This document shows positions 1 through 8,833 of a stretch of 64,000 nt of DNA, piece by piece. Numbering within the stretch: the stretch's first letter is position 1; every line of letters begins with the position of its first letter. A model generated the notes under the pieces. It had not been told where the DNA came from, ran no database searches, and saw nothing but the letters and a program-made list of their open reading frames with translations. Source of the stretch: Paenibacillus soyae (GTDB taxonomy: Bacteria; Bacillota; Bacilli; Paenibacillales; Paenibacillaceae); assembly GCF_024623455.1 (NCBI RefSeq), contig NZ_JANIPJ010000011.1:62001-126000 (forward strand), given 5' to 3'. The translations under genes and the position numbers were made by a program.

Positions 1-723
1 TACCTCGGATATGCCGAAGTGCTTCGTCCTTATGTGACGGACACGTCCGTCGTGCTGAACGACGCGATTGACGAAGGCAGGAAAGTGCTGTTCGAGGGCG
101 CCCAAGGCGTCATGCTGGATATTGACCAAGGCACGTATCCGTTCGTTACGTCCTCCAACCCTTCCGCTGGCGGCGTATGTATCGGCTCGGGCGTAGGCCC
201 GTCCAAAATCCAGCAAGTCATCGGCGTTGCCAAAGCGTACACGACACGCGTAGGCGACGGTCCGTTCCCGACGGAGCAGGACAATGAGATCGGCCAATTG
301 ATCCGCGACAAAGGCCATGAGTACGGCACGGTAACAGGCCGTCCGCGCCGCGTCGGCTGGTTCGATACGGTCGTCGTCCGCCATGCGCGCCGCGTAAGCG
401 GCATTACGGGCCTGTCCCTCAACTCGCTGGACGTGCTCACCGGCCTCGATTCGGTGAAGATCTGCACGGGCTACAAGTACCGCGGCGAGATTATCCACCA
501 CTACCCGGCTAGCCTCAAGATGCTGTCCGAGTGCGAAGCGGTATACGAGGAAATGCCAGGCTGGTCCGAGGACATCTCGGGCGCGAAGAAGCTCGAGGAT
601 CTGCCGCAGAATACGCTGAACTACGTGAACCGCGTATCCGAGCTGACCGGCATTCCGATCGCGATCTTCTCGGTCGGCCGCAACCGCGAGCAGACGAATC
701 CTGTTCGCCCGATCTACGAATAG
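1..723 (+). CDS. purA: Adenylosuccinate synthetase, C-terminal part (5' end outside window)
   Basis: The gene is open from the first base and ends in TAG at 721-723, giving about 240 C-terminal residues of a protein that is usually near 430. Adenylosuccinate synthetase joins IMP and aspartate using GTP, the first committed step from IMP to AMP, in the cytosol. Diagnostic stretches are [20 protein letters not shown], the arginine-rich [14 protein letters not shown], and the C-terminal SVGRNREQT, all typical of PurA. The N-terminal P-loop and catalytic Asp/His lie outside the window. A strong terminator follows at once, so purA ends its transcription unit here. Identification is essentially certain. 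Confidence 0.97.
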   Translation, partial: YLGYAEVLRPYVTDTSVVLNDAIDEGRKVLFEGAQGVMLDIDQGTYPFVTSSNPSAGGVCIGSGVGPSKIQQVIGVAKAYTTRVGDGPFPTEQDNEIGQLIRDKGHEYGTVTGRPRRVGWFDTVVVRHARRVSGITGLSLNSLDVLTGLDSVKICTGYKYRGEIIHHYPASLKMLSECEAVYEEMPGWSEDISGAKKLEDLPQNTLNYVNRVSELTGIPIAIFSVGRNREQTNPVRPIYE

Positions 724-736
724 TACATCCATAAGC

Positions 737-780
737 AAAGGCTGCCCAACGTCCATTCGACGACGGGGCAGCCTTTTTTT
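737..780 (+). terminator. Rho-independent terminator after purA
   Basis: AAAGGCTGCCC (737-747) pairs with GGGCAGCCTTT (766-776), followed by a run of seven T. It lies 14 bases after the purA stop and faces the reverse-strand germination operon, so it also separates convergent transcription. Confidence 0.93.
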
Positions 781-807
781 ATCACCTATCAATCGATAGA
801 GGTTTTC

Positions 808-2022
808 TCAATTTGGCTGTGGAGAGGGGGCTTCGGCGTCTGAAGAGTCTGTCGCGCCCGGAGAGCCTTCTGCGTCCTTAGTCTGGGCCGAGGACTCCGA
901 ACCCTCTGTGGAGCCGGAAGAGGAGCCTGAAGCGCCCGCAGGCTTCCACTTGCCCCGCGCAACGGCGGCCAAGAACAGCAAGAGTGGGATTATGAAGTAA
1001 GCGGCGATATAGACGAATGTCATATGGGTGCCGCTGGCCGTGAAGTCCACGACGCGGGGCAGGCCCCAGAAGCTGAGCGCCACGACGAGCACCGCGAGCG
1101 GGACGCTGATCGCTTTGTAGCTGGGAAGCGACATCCACTGGGCGACGCCGATCGTTAGGCCATAAAACGTGACGATCGTTCGCACGAAAACGTCAACGAC
1201 CCAGAAAAACATGACGACGGAGTCGAATTGCTCCAAAAATTCGAAAAACGTCAAATAACGCGCCAAAACCATAAACGGAAAGCCGTAAAGCGGCGTCGCG
1301 TTATCGAGCACTACGACCGTCAGAGCCAGCATGCCCGACAGCGTCACCGATATGGCCGACAGCGAGATCAACAGCATTTTGGAAACGCGCTGCTTGTCAC
1401 GGACAAAGGGAAGGAAAAACGTGATGTAGGCGTACATAGGCATCCACAGCTGGACGTAAACGGAGCCCCTTATGACGGGCATGACTCCGTTCTCCATGAA
1501 CGGCAGCAGCCGGCCGACCTCCATATCCTTAAAGAAGGGCAGAGAGAAGGTCAGCACGATCGTTACGATCAGAGGCATGTACAGAACGGCGACTCTGCCG
1601 ATTACTTCAACGCCGAACCGAACGGCGAACACGGAGACGAAGAACAGGGAGCCGATGACCACGGCAAGAGGCGTTTCCTTGAAAAAATATTGATTCACCA
1701 GCTCGCCGAACTGCCGGGCTTGATGGGAGATTTGGAGAGCGGATATCGTCAGAAAAAGAAGGCCGACCGCTTTGCCCATCCACTTGCCGAGCAGCAAGGG
1801 GCTGTATTCGATTAACGATTGGCCCGGGAACGAACGATGGAGCCCGACTAAAATGATAATGAGAAGAAGTGCGCTGAATGAACCAATATAAGGCGTCAGC
1901 CACATATTGGGCCCGGCTAAACGATAGTTCATGGAGGCCGCTCCGACCATGGACGTAGCCAATATAGTCAGGTACATCATGCAGGCCAGCATGGAAGACG
2001 ATATTTTGCCGCGTTCAAGCAT
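808..2022 (-). CDS. Spore germinant receptor B subunit (GerAB/GerKB permease family)
   Basis: A 404-residue integral membrane protein of the endospore germination permease family, which is related to amino-acid permeases. Family knowledge: the B subunit sits in the spore inner membrane and helps recognise the germinant. The sequence shows about ten hydrophobic segments beginning with the MMYLTILATSMVG stretch. The C-terminal tail of about 45 residues is rich in Ser, Gly, Glu and Pro and is unusual for the family. The ATG at 2022 has a strong AAGGAGGCGACTTC ribosome site. It is the last gene of an operon in the order A, C, D, B, 26 bases after the D subunit. The germinant cannot be predicted. 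Confidence 0.93.
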   Translation of the reverse strand: MLERGKISSSMLACMMYLTILATSMVGAASMNYRLAGPNMWLTPYIGSFSALLLIIILVGLHRSFPGQSLIEYSPLLLGKWMGKAVGLLFLTISALQISHQARQFGELVNQYFFKETPLAVVIGSLFFVSVFAVRFGVEVIGRVAVLYMPLIVTIVLTFSLPFFKDMEVGRLLPFMENGVMPVIRGSVYVQLWMPMYAYITFFLPFVRDKQRVSKMLLISLSAISVTLSGMLALTVVVLDNATPLYGFPFMVLARYLTFFEFLEQFDSVVMFFWVVDVFVRTIVTFYGLTIGVAQWMSLPSYKAISVPLAVLVVALSFWGLPRVVDFTASGTHMTFVYIAAYFIIPLLLFLAAVARGKWKPAGASGSSSGSTEGSESSAQTKDAEGSPGATDSSDAEAPSPQPN

Positions 2023-2048
2023 GAAGTCGCCTCCTTGTTATTACATGG

Positions 2049-2276
2049 TCAATTTCCTGCCTCAATTTGGAAAAAAGCTTTCGCAACGGGGTCCAGCAGC
2101 CATATAAAAAATTGGGTAGGTCCCGGCAGATCACGGTTCGCAATAGAGGCGAAAGCAATGCCGAGAGCCGCCGCATATAGAACGGCACAAACGACGGCAA
2201 CCCGTTTATGCCGCAAATTTCTGCGGTCGAGATATACCGTGAGAGCAGCCATAATCGCAACTAACGCATACAGCAA
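2049..2276 (-). CDS. Small two-helix membrane protein, germinant receptor D-type subunit
   Basis: 75 residues with two hydrophobic segments (about 1-16 and 27-46) separated by a basic loop (YLDRRNLRHKRV). Small two-TM D subunits are known in many ger operons of Bacillus and relatives, where they modulate receptor function; size and position between the C and B genes fit that class. The start is a TTG at 2276, chosen because GGGAGGTGATT, almost the full anti-Shine-Dalgarno complement, sits just upstream, and no ATG or GTG lies at suitable spacing. Sequence identity to known D subunits is not something I can confirm; the role is inferred from context. Confidence 0.75.
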   Translation of the reverse strand: MLYALVAIMAALTVYLDRRNLRHKRVAVVCAVLYAAALGIAFASIANRDLPGPTQFFIWLLDPVAKAFFQIEAGN

Positions 2277-2310
2277 AGCGAATCACCTCCCATGTTTAGA
2301 AGATCCTGCC

Positions 2311-3489
2311 TTACGATTCCTCTTCCTCGATCAGGAACTGGTTTCGTCCGGTCATGCCGATTCTGCGGATGCGCAGCGTGATATCGTAGTCTACTTCGAT
2401 TTGGGTGAACTGCTCCTCCCAGTTCTTCTTGCTCGCGCGCCATTCCTTTGGATAGTGCCGGTGAAACTGCTCCGCGAACCCGAGAACGTCCGTCCGTGAT
2501 TTCTTGGCAAGCCTTACGGAGCCCTCGATGCGCTCCTGAAGCACTTTCTTGAACGCCTCCTCCAGCTTCTTGACTTCCACTGGCAAGGAGAGGTTCGCCG
2601 TCGTCGAGTTTTGCGTCAGATTGCCGGTCGCCAGGAGCTTAACTTTAATTTTCCACTTGCCGTTCCCGATGCTTGGGATCAGGGTGGAAGCGGTATTGAA
2701 AACGTTCAAGGAAGCAAAGCCTTCGCTGCCGTCCACTTTGGTCGTAATGGTGGATTCTCTGATCTCGTTGCGGAGCCAGAGAAGGCCCCGCGTTTTCTTG
2801 ACGTTGTATTCCTGGGACAGCTTCAGGTTCCGGAAGGAAGCCGCTCCGACAAGAGTGGGGCTGGCTTTGTTGCCGCTCTTCGTCATCTTGATAATCGGCA
2901 TGAGCGCGGTGCGAGTTTCGCTTGCCAGGCTGACCTGCGTCTCCAGCAGCGTAATGTTGAGCCCGGTCTGGATCACGGCCATCTCGCGCATGACCTCCGC
3001 GCTGTTGCGCTCGATATTCGGCTGCCATTTCAATATGTCCTCCGGCGAGCCTTTGATGACATACATATTGGCTCTTTCCCTCGGATGGGGATGCCTCGTC
3101 AGGAAATCCAACGGTTCGCTGATCCCATGCTTGGCTAGCTTCTCGCCGATCAGGAAAATATCCGCTTGCCCCCAGAAGATGTTCCGGGACAAATGCTCCT
3201 GCAGCTGGGCCGCGGCATCGGCGGAGTCCAAGCCGACGGCGCTTTCGACAAGCGCCTCGCTGCCCCCGATCTGCGGTTCGCTGCCCATCGAGCCCTGCTG
3301 CTGTCCGGGATTGCCCGGCGCGTAGATCTGAACGGAGAGCTTGATTTTGTTATCCTCCGTCAGATCGAAGCCCGCGGCCGTGACGATGGCAAGATCATTG
3401 ATCTCCGTCCGGTCCCAGCAGCCGGTCATAAGCAAGAGCAAACAAGCGCAGCACGGAAATGCCCATAATCTGCGGAGTTTTGCCGACAT
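2311..3489 (-). CDS. Spore germinant receptor C subunit (GerAC-family lipoprotein)
   Basis: 392 residues. The N-terminus is a lipoprotein signal: basic residues, a hydrophobic core, then the lipobox LMTGC with the lipid-carrying Cys at about residue 24, followed by the family hallmark WDRTEINDLA. The mature protein is a soluble GerAC fold, expected on the outer face of the spore inner membrane as part of the A-B-C receptor. The gene starts 6 bases after the A subunit stop and ends 34 bases before the D subunit, so translation is closely coupled. A Gln/Gly-rich insertion (GNPGQQQGSMGSE) near residue 80 is a loop variation. Assignment is firm; germinant specificity is unknown. Confidence 0.94.
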   Translation of the reverse strand: MSAKLRRLWAFPCCACLLLLMTGCWDRTEINDLAIVTAAGFDLTEDNKIKLSVQIYAPGNPGQQQGSMGSEPQIGGSEALVESAVGLDSADAAAQLQEHLSRNIFWGQADIFLIGEKLAKHGISEPLDFLTRHPHPRERANMYVIKGSPEDILKWQPNIERNSAEVMREMAVIQTGLNITLLETQVSLASETRTALMPIIKMTKSGNKASPTLVGAASFRNLKLSQEYNVKKTRGLLWLRNEIRESTITTKVDGSEGFASLNVFNTASTLIPSIGNGKWKIKVKLLATGNLTQNSTTANLSLPVEVKKLEEAFKKVLQERIEGSVRLAKKSRTDVLGFAEQFHRHYPKEWRASKKNWEEQFTQIEVDYDITLRIRRIGMTGRNQFLIEEEES

Positions 3490-3495
3490 CTACCA

Positions 3496-5043
3496 TCATT
3501 CCTTTGCATGGTGTTGCTTAGATTTTGGCGCTCTTAGTCGCAGCTTGTTCCGTAAGCCCCCCGTCCAATGCGGCCTCGTGTCGTGTGCCCATAATGGTTC
3601 CCGGATGACCGTATCCCCGAGCTGATCCCACATAAGCGGAGCCATAGGCGAAAGATACGGGACGCCGAAGGAACGGAGCGCGAGCAGATGAATCGTAAGC
3701 ATCATGGCGACGAGCACGATGCCGTACAGGCCAAGGATGCCCGCGCCGAGCATAATCGGAAACCGGATAATCCTTAGCGCCAAGCCAAGCGGATAGCTTG
3801 GAATCAAGAACGAGGCGACGCCGGTGATCGCGACGACCATGATCATGGGCGAAGAGACGATGCCGGCCGAGATGGCCGCTTGTCCGATAACGAGCGCTCC
3901 AACGATACTGACGGCGGAGCCGACCTGCTTCGGCAGTCGGACGTTGGCCTCCCGAAGCGCCTCGAAGGTCGCTTCCATAAGGAGCGCTTCGACCAGCGCG
4001 GGGAACGGAATTTGCTCCCGCGATTTCGAGATGGTCAGCATCAGCGTCGACGGAATCATCTCCTGGTGATAAGAGAGCACGGCAACGTAGATGGATGGCA
4101 TGAAGACGGCGATAAAGGCGAAGATCAAGCGAATCCATCGAATAGCCGTCGAGACGTACGAACGCTGGTAATAATCCTCGGGCGACATCATGAGGATGAA
4201 TAGCGTCGTGGGCGCGATGAGGGCGATCGGCGAGCCGTTCACGAGAACGGCCACGCGGCCTTCCATGATCGCGGCGCTTACGACGTCCGGCCTCTCCGTC
4301 GTCTGAACCTGCGGGAAGGGAGTGAACGGATCGTCCTCGATAAACTCCTCGATAAGAGAGCTGTCGATCAGCATGTCCACGTCGATCCGCTTCAACCGCT
4401 GCTCCATCTCCGCCACCAGACCGGGGTCGACGATGCCGTCCATATAGGCGATTGCGCAGGTCGTCTTCGAATAGCGGCCGATCTTCAGCTCCTTCAGCTT
4501 GAAGGCCGGCGACTGGATGCGGCGGCGCAGCATGACGGTGTTAAGCCTCAGTGTCTCGACGAACCCTTCGCGGGGCCCGCGAATGACGCTCTCGGCTTCG
4601 GGCTCGGTGATGGACCGCGAGTTCCAATAAGGCATGCTGAACACGACGGCGCTTGCCTCACCCTGCATCAGCAGCAGCGTAGAGCCGCTGGAGATGGCAT
4701 CGCTGGCATCCTCCATCGTGGTGATTCTGGAGGATGACGGCAGGGTAACCTCCATCAGCAGAGACGACCAGTCCGCTGGCGTATCCGCATCCGTTCTTTG
4801 CTTCAGCGGCCGCATGATTGACATGTCGACCTCCTGGATGGCCGTCATCCCGTCCACATAAACAAGCGCGAGATCGGCGCCGTTGGCCAGCCTGAACGCG
4901 CGGAAGATAATGTCGGAGCCGTCTTCGAACAGCTGTCTCAGAATGCCGATGTCCTGGTCAAGCTGGCCGCTCAGGCTCAGGGACAGAAGCGCCCTCTGAC
5001 GCTCTAATGCTTGGTCCACGGGCATAGGAGGGCTGGATGACAT
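3496..5043 (-). CDS. Spore germinant receptor A subunit (GerAA/GerKA family)
   Basis: 515 residues from the ATG at 5043, preferred over the in-frame ATG at 5064 because GGAGAGG lies 7 bases before 5043 and would be inside the longer reading. The protein has a soluble N-terminal half (about 1-290), then several membrane segments in the C-terminal half. Family signatures are DGIVDPGLVAEMEQRL, the TERPDVVSAAIMEGRVAVLVNG region and the PFPALVEALLMEATFE segment. As the first gene of the A-C-D-B operon it starts the unit. Family knowledge places it in the spore inner membrane as an oligomeric channel-like subunit needed for nutrient germination. Forespore promoter elements upstream were not identified. 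Confidence 0.95.
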   Translation of the reverse strand: MSSSPPMPVDQALERQRALLSLSLSGQLDQDIGILRQLFEDGSDIIFRAFRLANGADLALVYVDGMTAIQEVDMSIMRPLKQRTDADTPADWSSLLMEVTLPSSSRITTMEDASDAISSGSTLLLMQGEASAVVFSMPYWNSRSITEPEAESVIRGPREGFVETLRLNTVMLRRRIQSPAFKLKELKIGRYSKTTCAIAYMDGIVDPGLVAEMEQRLKRIDVDMLIDSSLIEEFIEDDPFTPFPQVQTTERPDVVSAAIMEGRVAVLVNGSPIALIAPTTLFILMMSPEDYYQRSYVSTAIRWIRLIFAFIAVFMPSIYVAVLSYHQEMIPSTLMLTISKSREQIPFPALVEALLMEATFEALREANVRLPKQVGSAVSIVGALVIGQAAISAGIVSSPMIMVVAITGVASFLIPSYPLGLALRIIRFPIMLGAGILGLYGIVLVAMMLTIHLLALRSFGVPYLSPMAPLMWDQLGDTVIREPLWAHDTRPHWTGGLRNKLRLRAPKSKQHHAKE

Positions 5044-5226
5044 AAGCGATCCTCTCCATTCCAATCAATTGCTGTCCACTAGTGTGCGCGATCCGCAAGA
5101 AATTCATGTAATTATTTTCATGCGAAACCAATTATGCGGAATGACCGCCTATCTCGTTGACCATAATGGTAGATAGAGACGTTGACGCGCGTAGAGAGGG
5201 AAGACTTACTTGCTATTCAAGTAAGA

Positions 5227-5432
5227 GTTCAAAAAGTCCAGTTTTCAGCACCTAAGCTAATGCTTCCGATGCTGCGTTTTTTCCAAAAACGCTGTAGATC
5301 GGATGAAGCTAGGAAATGAGGAGCGGAACGTAGTGGAAGCTACGTGAGCACCGGAAGTTCCGGCTGAATTCGATATTCGACGTCGAGTAGGCTCCCCGAT
5401 ATGCTTCGTGATCAAAAGTGGACTTTTTGAAC
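5227..5432. mobile_element. Palindrome-ended MITE-like repeat element, about 206 bp
   Basis: The left end GTTCAAAAAGTCCAGTTTT (5227-5245) is the near-perfect reverse complement of the right end AAAAGTGGACTTTTTGAAC (5414-5432), with one mismatch. Inside is a compact hairpin, GCGTTTTT/AAAAACGC at about 5272-5290, and no coding sequence. It lies between the divergent germination operon and the gene at 5463. Non-coding, short and bounded by inverted repeats: the profile of a MITE or REP-type element. I recall similar ends in Paenibacillus genomes but cannot confirm copy number. Bases 5044-5226 otherwise hold only the promoter region of the germination operon. Confidence 0.65.
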
Positions 5433-5462
5433 AACTTCTTTAAGAGTTAGGAGTGAAGGCGC

Positions 5463-6176
5463 ATGTGGAAAAGCGTGACATGGATCGGCAAGCTGGTGGC
5501 CGCGGGGCTCATTATCAGCTTTCTATCGATTTGGACGACAGGCTATATCGTAACGAGCTACGTGGAAGCCCTATTAAAACAATTCCAGCTTCCGATCGAG
5601 GTGCCGCCGATGGCGATGTCGGGCGTCTGGGGCAATCTATGGGGAAGCGATCCGCTTCTCGTATCCGATGTCGAAGAGAAGGAAGAGCTCGCGTCCGAGA
5701 CCGGCGATGACTCATTGGCAGAAGAGCCGGCGTCGGAGGAAGCGTTCGGCGGCATCAGCGAAGAAGCTCCGATTACGGACATCGGCGGCGGAGGAGGCAG
5801 CGAGGCGGCCGGAGAAGGCGAGCCGGAGGGCGATAGAGTCGTAGAGGAAGGAACGGCGGGAGGTACGGCGGAAGGTACGGACGGTGCCCTCGGGGGCGTG
5901 GATGATCATGGCTCCGCGGAAGGGATCGACGGCACGGAGACGGCGGTGACGACCGACGAAATCGAGGCGGCGAAGGATGAAATAAGCGAAGAGGACAAGG
6001 CCAAATTGTTCGAAATGCTCATGACAAAGCTGCCCCAGGAAGCCCTGCAGCAGATTTCCACCTATGTCGAAAACGGCCTGACGGAACAGGAATTAACGAA
6101 TGTTCAGCAGATCATGGCGCAGCATTTGGACGAGTCGGAATACGAGCAGATGATGGAGATTCTGAAAAAATATTAA
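5463..6176 (+). CDS. Membrane-anchored acidic protein of unknown function
   Basis: 237 residues. Residues 1-35 are a signal anchor (MWKSVTWIGKLVAAGLIISF and a second hydrophobic run). The middle, about 70-165, is a low-complexity Glu/Gly/Ala/Ser stretch that looks disordered. The last 70 residues are predicted helical and end EYEQMMEILKKY. ATG 5463 is preceded by AGGAGTGAAGGC. No enzymatic motif is visible. It sits upstream of the M23 peptidase and wal genes, and may be a Paenibacillaceae-specific envelope or spore protein. Function unknown. Confidence 0.75.
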   Translation: MWKSVTWIGKLVAAGLIISFLSIWTTGYIVTSYVEALLKQFQLPIEVPPMAMSGVWGNLWGSDPLLVSDVEEKEELASETGDDSLAEEPASEEAFGGISEEAPITDIGGGGGSEAAGEGEPEGDRVVEEGTAGGTAEGTDGALGGVDDHGSAEGIDGTETAVTTDEIEAAKDEISEEDKAKLFEMLMTKLPQEALQQISTYVENGLTEQELTNVQQIMAQHLDESEYEQMMEILKKY

Positions 6177-6317
6177 TATTACGTTATGATGGCAAAGGTT
6201 GCCCCATTAATTAACGCTGTGTTAAAGTATTAGGCGAGTGATCCGACGGGAGAATTCGCCTTTTTTCATGTTCGGAACTCGCAAATCTCTCTGTAAGAGT
6301 GCGAAAAGGAGACTATC

Positions 6318-7907
6318 ATGACCGTTTTCAGGGACATGAGTCGTATGAAGAAGGTTTGGGAACGAACGACCCAATACTTCAGACGTACGCGCTCGCAAGA
6401 CTTGAAAGAGCAGCAAGAAACGGCAGACGTGATCGTTTCTCCACCGCTATGGCGGAGGAGATCGGCTCAGCTTATCGGCGGAGCGGCGGTCCTCGTTACG
6501 GTTGCCGGCGTGATTGGCTATCAACAATATTCCCAGTACGTAGAACGCAATACATTCGAATTCTATCACGTATATATGAACGGCGAGTTAGTAGGCACGG
6601 TTGGAACGCCGGACGAGATCGACGGCTTGATCGCGGCGGAGACGGCGGAGATGCAGAAGTCCAATCCGGATATTAACATGATCCTGGATACGGGCGAGAT
6701 TACATACGAGATCGATAAAGGCTTCAAGGCGGTGCCCGAGACCGAGTCGACGCTGGCCAAGCTGGAGAGCAAGTTCACTTCACACGCCGTCGGCGTAGAA
6801 GTGAAGATCGACGGCAAGCTCATCGGCATCGTGAAGGATCAAGCGACGGCGGACAGCATCCTGCAGCGCGTGCAGAGCAAGTTCGCGCCGGAGCTGGCGG
6901 CAGCGGCCAAGACCGCTAAATCGGTTACGACATTATCTTACACCGAAGACGGCAAGGTTGAAGCATCTTCCGGCGAAGAAGCCGCGGCGGAGGAGCTGAC
7001 CGAACCGGGACGCGTCGTGACGGAAGTCGATTTCGTCGAGGAAGTCCAAGTGACAAGCGTCGACGTCGCTCCGACGGAAATCGCGGAAGGCGAAGAGATT
7101 TACAAGAAGATCATTGACGGCAGCACCAAACCAACGAAATATATTGTACAGGCCGGGGATTGTATCGGCTGCATCGCGCAGAAATTCGACATCTCTCCTC
7201 AGGTCATCTACGAGAACAACCCTTGGATCGAGGATGACAAGATTACGATCGGCGATGAGCTGGACTTGACGGTTCTCATGCCGGAGCTGACCGTTCGCAC
7301 GGTCGAGACGCTGGTCGAGATGGAGAGCATCGCGCCGCCAGTCGAAGTGCGGAAGAACGACAAGGTTCGCGTCGGCGAGCAGAAGATCATTCAAGAGGGC
7401 GTCGAGGGCACGCAGCGGCTGACATACCGCATCGAGAAGCAGAACGGCTACGTGGTTACCGAGGAGCTTGTGGGCCAGGAAGTCGTCGTCGAACCGATTA
7501 CGGAAATCGTCGAGAAGGGCACGATGGTCGTGCTCGGCGAAGGCACGGGCAAGTTCATGATCCCGGTCAAGAGCTACCGCATCACGAGCAAGTACGGCCA
7601 GCGTTGGGGACGTCTCCATTCCGGCATTGACTTCATCGGCAACAAGAACATTCTGGCATCCGATTCCGGCAAGGTCGAGTTCGTCGGCTACCGCACGGGA
7701 ACGGGCAAGACGATTATCATCAACCATCAGAACGGCTACAAGACATTGTACGGTCACCTGGATTCCTACTCCGTCGAAGAAGGCGAGAAGGTCGAGAAGG
7801 GCGACAAAATCGGCATCATGGGCAACACGGGCAACTCGACCGGCACGCACCTGCATTTCGAAATTCACAAGAACGGCACGCCGCAGAACCCGCTTAAGTA
7901 CTTATAA
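6318..7907 (+). CDS. M23-family peptidase with LysM and G5 domains
   Basis: 529 residues. A cytoplasmic basic N-terminus is followed by one membrane segment (about 50-72). A LysM-like module spans about 273-320 (KYIVQAGDCIGCIAQKFDIS), a G5 domain about 325-405 (VRTVETLVEMESIAPPVEVR), and the C-terminal M23 zinc endopeptidase about 415-529 has the catalytic signatures HSGIDF and HLHFEIH. The expected role is cleavage of peptidoglycan cross-bridges at the cell surface. ATG 6318 follows AAAAGGAG. Its place directly upstream of walR fits the known control of cell-wall hydrolases by WalRK, though coregulation is inferred. An inner Cys pair (GDCIGCI) in the LysM module is unusual. Confidence 0.93.
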   Translation: MTVFRDMSRMKKVWERTTQYFRRTRSQDLKEQQETADVIVSPPLWRRRSAQLIGGAAVLVTVAGVIGYQQYSQYVERNTFEFYHVYMNGELVGTVGTPDEIDGLIAAETAEMQKSNPDINMILDTGEITYEIDKGFKAVPETESTLAKLESKFTSHAVGVEVKIDGKLIGIVKDQATADSILQRVQSKFAPELAAAAKTAKSVTTLSYTEDGKVEASSGEEAAAEELTEPGRVVTEVDFVEEVQVTSVDVAPTEIAEGEEIYKKIIDGSTKPTKYIVQAGDCIGCIAQKFDISPQVIYENNPWIEDDKITIGDELDLTVLMPELTVRTVETLVEMESIAPPVEVRKNDKVRVGEQKIIQEGVEGTQRLTYRIEKQNGYVVTEELVGQEVVVEPITEIVEKGTMVVLGEGTGKFMIPVKSYRITSKYGQRWGRLHSGIDFIGNKNILASDSGKVEFVGYRTGTGKTIIINHQNGYKTLYGHLDSYSVEEGEKVEKGDKIGIMGNTGNSTGTHLHFEIHKNGTPQNPLKYL

Positions 7908-7933
7908 TTTTCTTATCCCTATAAACGCCAAGA

Positions 7934-7972
7934 AGCGCAGCCTGGTTGCATACCGGGTTGTGCTTTTTTTTT
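7934..7972 (+). terminator. Rho-independent terminator after the M23 peptidase gene
   Basis: AGCGCAGCC pairs with GGTTGTGCT, with two G-U pairs, and nine T follow. It separates the peptidase gene from the wal operon. Confidence 0.8.
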
Positions 7973-8014
7973 CGTCTAGGGGGCGTCGTTACAGCGCTTA
8001 TGAAGGAAGTTTCA

Positions 8015-8045
8015 TTGTGAAGGTTGCAACCCTGTATGTTAGAAT
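8015..8045 (+). promoter_or_regulatory. Possible sigma-A promoter of the wal operon
   Basis: TTGTGA (8015-8020) and TAGAAT (8040-8045), spaced 19 bases, with a TGT extended -10 element just before TAGAAT. The spacing is long, so the extended -10 would have to carry most of the activity. It lies 38 bases before walR. Tentative. Confidence 0.35.
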
Positions 8046-8083
8046 AGAGACATTACATAGGACAAACGACGGGCGGTGGGACG

Positions 8084-8833
8084 ATGCACGGCAAAATACT
8101 GGTGGTCGACGACGAGCAGCCGATTGCGGATATATTGAAATTCAACCTGGAGAAGGAAGGGCATCAGGTCATCTGCGCCTTCGACGGCGGGGAAGCGGTG
8201 CGGCTGGCGTTCGAGGAGCAGCCGGATCTGATTCTGCTGGACCTTATGCTACCGGTGAAGGATGGCATGGACGTCTGCCGCGAGGTGCGGACGAAGCTGC
8301 ATATGCCGATCATTATGCTGACGGCTAAGGATACGGAGATCGACAAGGTGCTCGGTCTCGAGCTGGGCGCGGACGATTACGTAACGAAGCCTTTCAGCAC
8401 GCGGGAATTGCTCGCACGGGTAAAGGCGCATCTGCGCCGCCAGAACAAGAGCGGACAAGCCGATGGCGCGGAGGGCGGAGCGCAGCAGGACGGGCAGCAG
8501 GAGCAGCAAGGGCTCCGATTGTTCAATCTGTTCATCGACACGAACATGTACGTCGTCTACAAGAACGGGGAGCCGCTTGATCTGACGCATCGGGAGTTCG
8601 AGCTCGTATATTATATGGCGCGGAACAGCGGCAAGGTGATGACGCGGGAGCATCTGCTGCAGGCGGTATGGGGCTTCGAATATTTCGGCGACGTGCGCAC
8701 GGTGGACGTGACGATCCGCCGCCTGCGGGAGAAGATCGAGGATGATCCGAGCCGGCCGGAATATATTATGACCCGGCGCGGTCTCGGCTACATGATGCGC
8801 AATCCGAAATCGGGAGGCTTCGGTTACGGATGA
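8084..8833 (+). CDS. walR: Response regulator WalR (YycF), OmpR/PhoB family
   Basis: 249 residues. The receiver domain (1-120) has the acidic pair DDEQ, the phospho-acceptor Asp in LILLDLML (about residue 54), Thr in MLTAKD and Lys in VTKPFS. The winged-helix DNA-binding domain ends GYMMR. It is the essential regulator of cell-wall metabolism in low-GC Gram-positives. The linker between the domains has an extra Gln/Gly-rich stretch (about residues 125-145, [17 protein letters not shown]) that makes it longer than the usual 235 residues. The walK start codon overlaps its stop (ATGA). Confidence 0.96.
   Translation: MHGKILVVDDEQPIADILKFNLEKEGHQVICAFDGGEAVRLAFEEQPDLILLDLMLPVKDGMDVCREVRTKLHMPIIMLTAKDTEIDKVLGLELGADDYVTKPFSTRELLARVKAHLRRQNKSGQADGAEGGAQQDGQQEQQGLRLFNLFIDTNMYVVYKNGEPLDLTHREFELVYYMARNSGKVMTREHLLQAVWGFEYFGDVRTVDVTIRRLREKIEDDPSRPEYIMTRRGLGYMMRNPKSGGFGYG

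Noticed and set aside
1228-1815. Forward 195-codon frame opposite the core germination permease gene
   Set aside because: Very Arg/Gln/His-rich antisense shadow with no motif.
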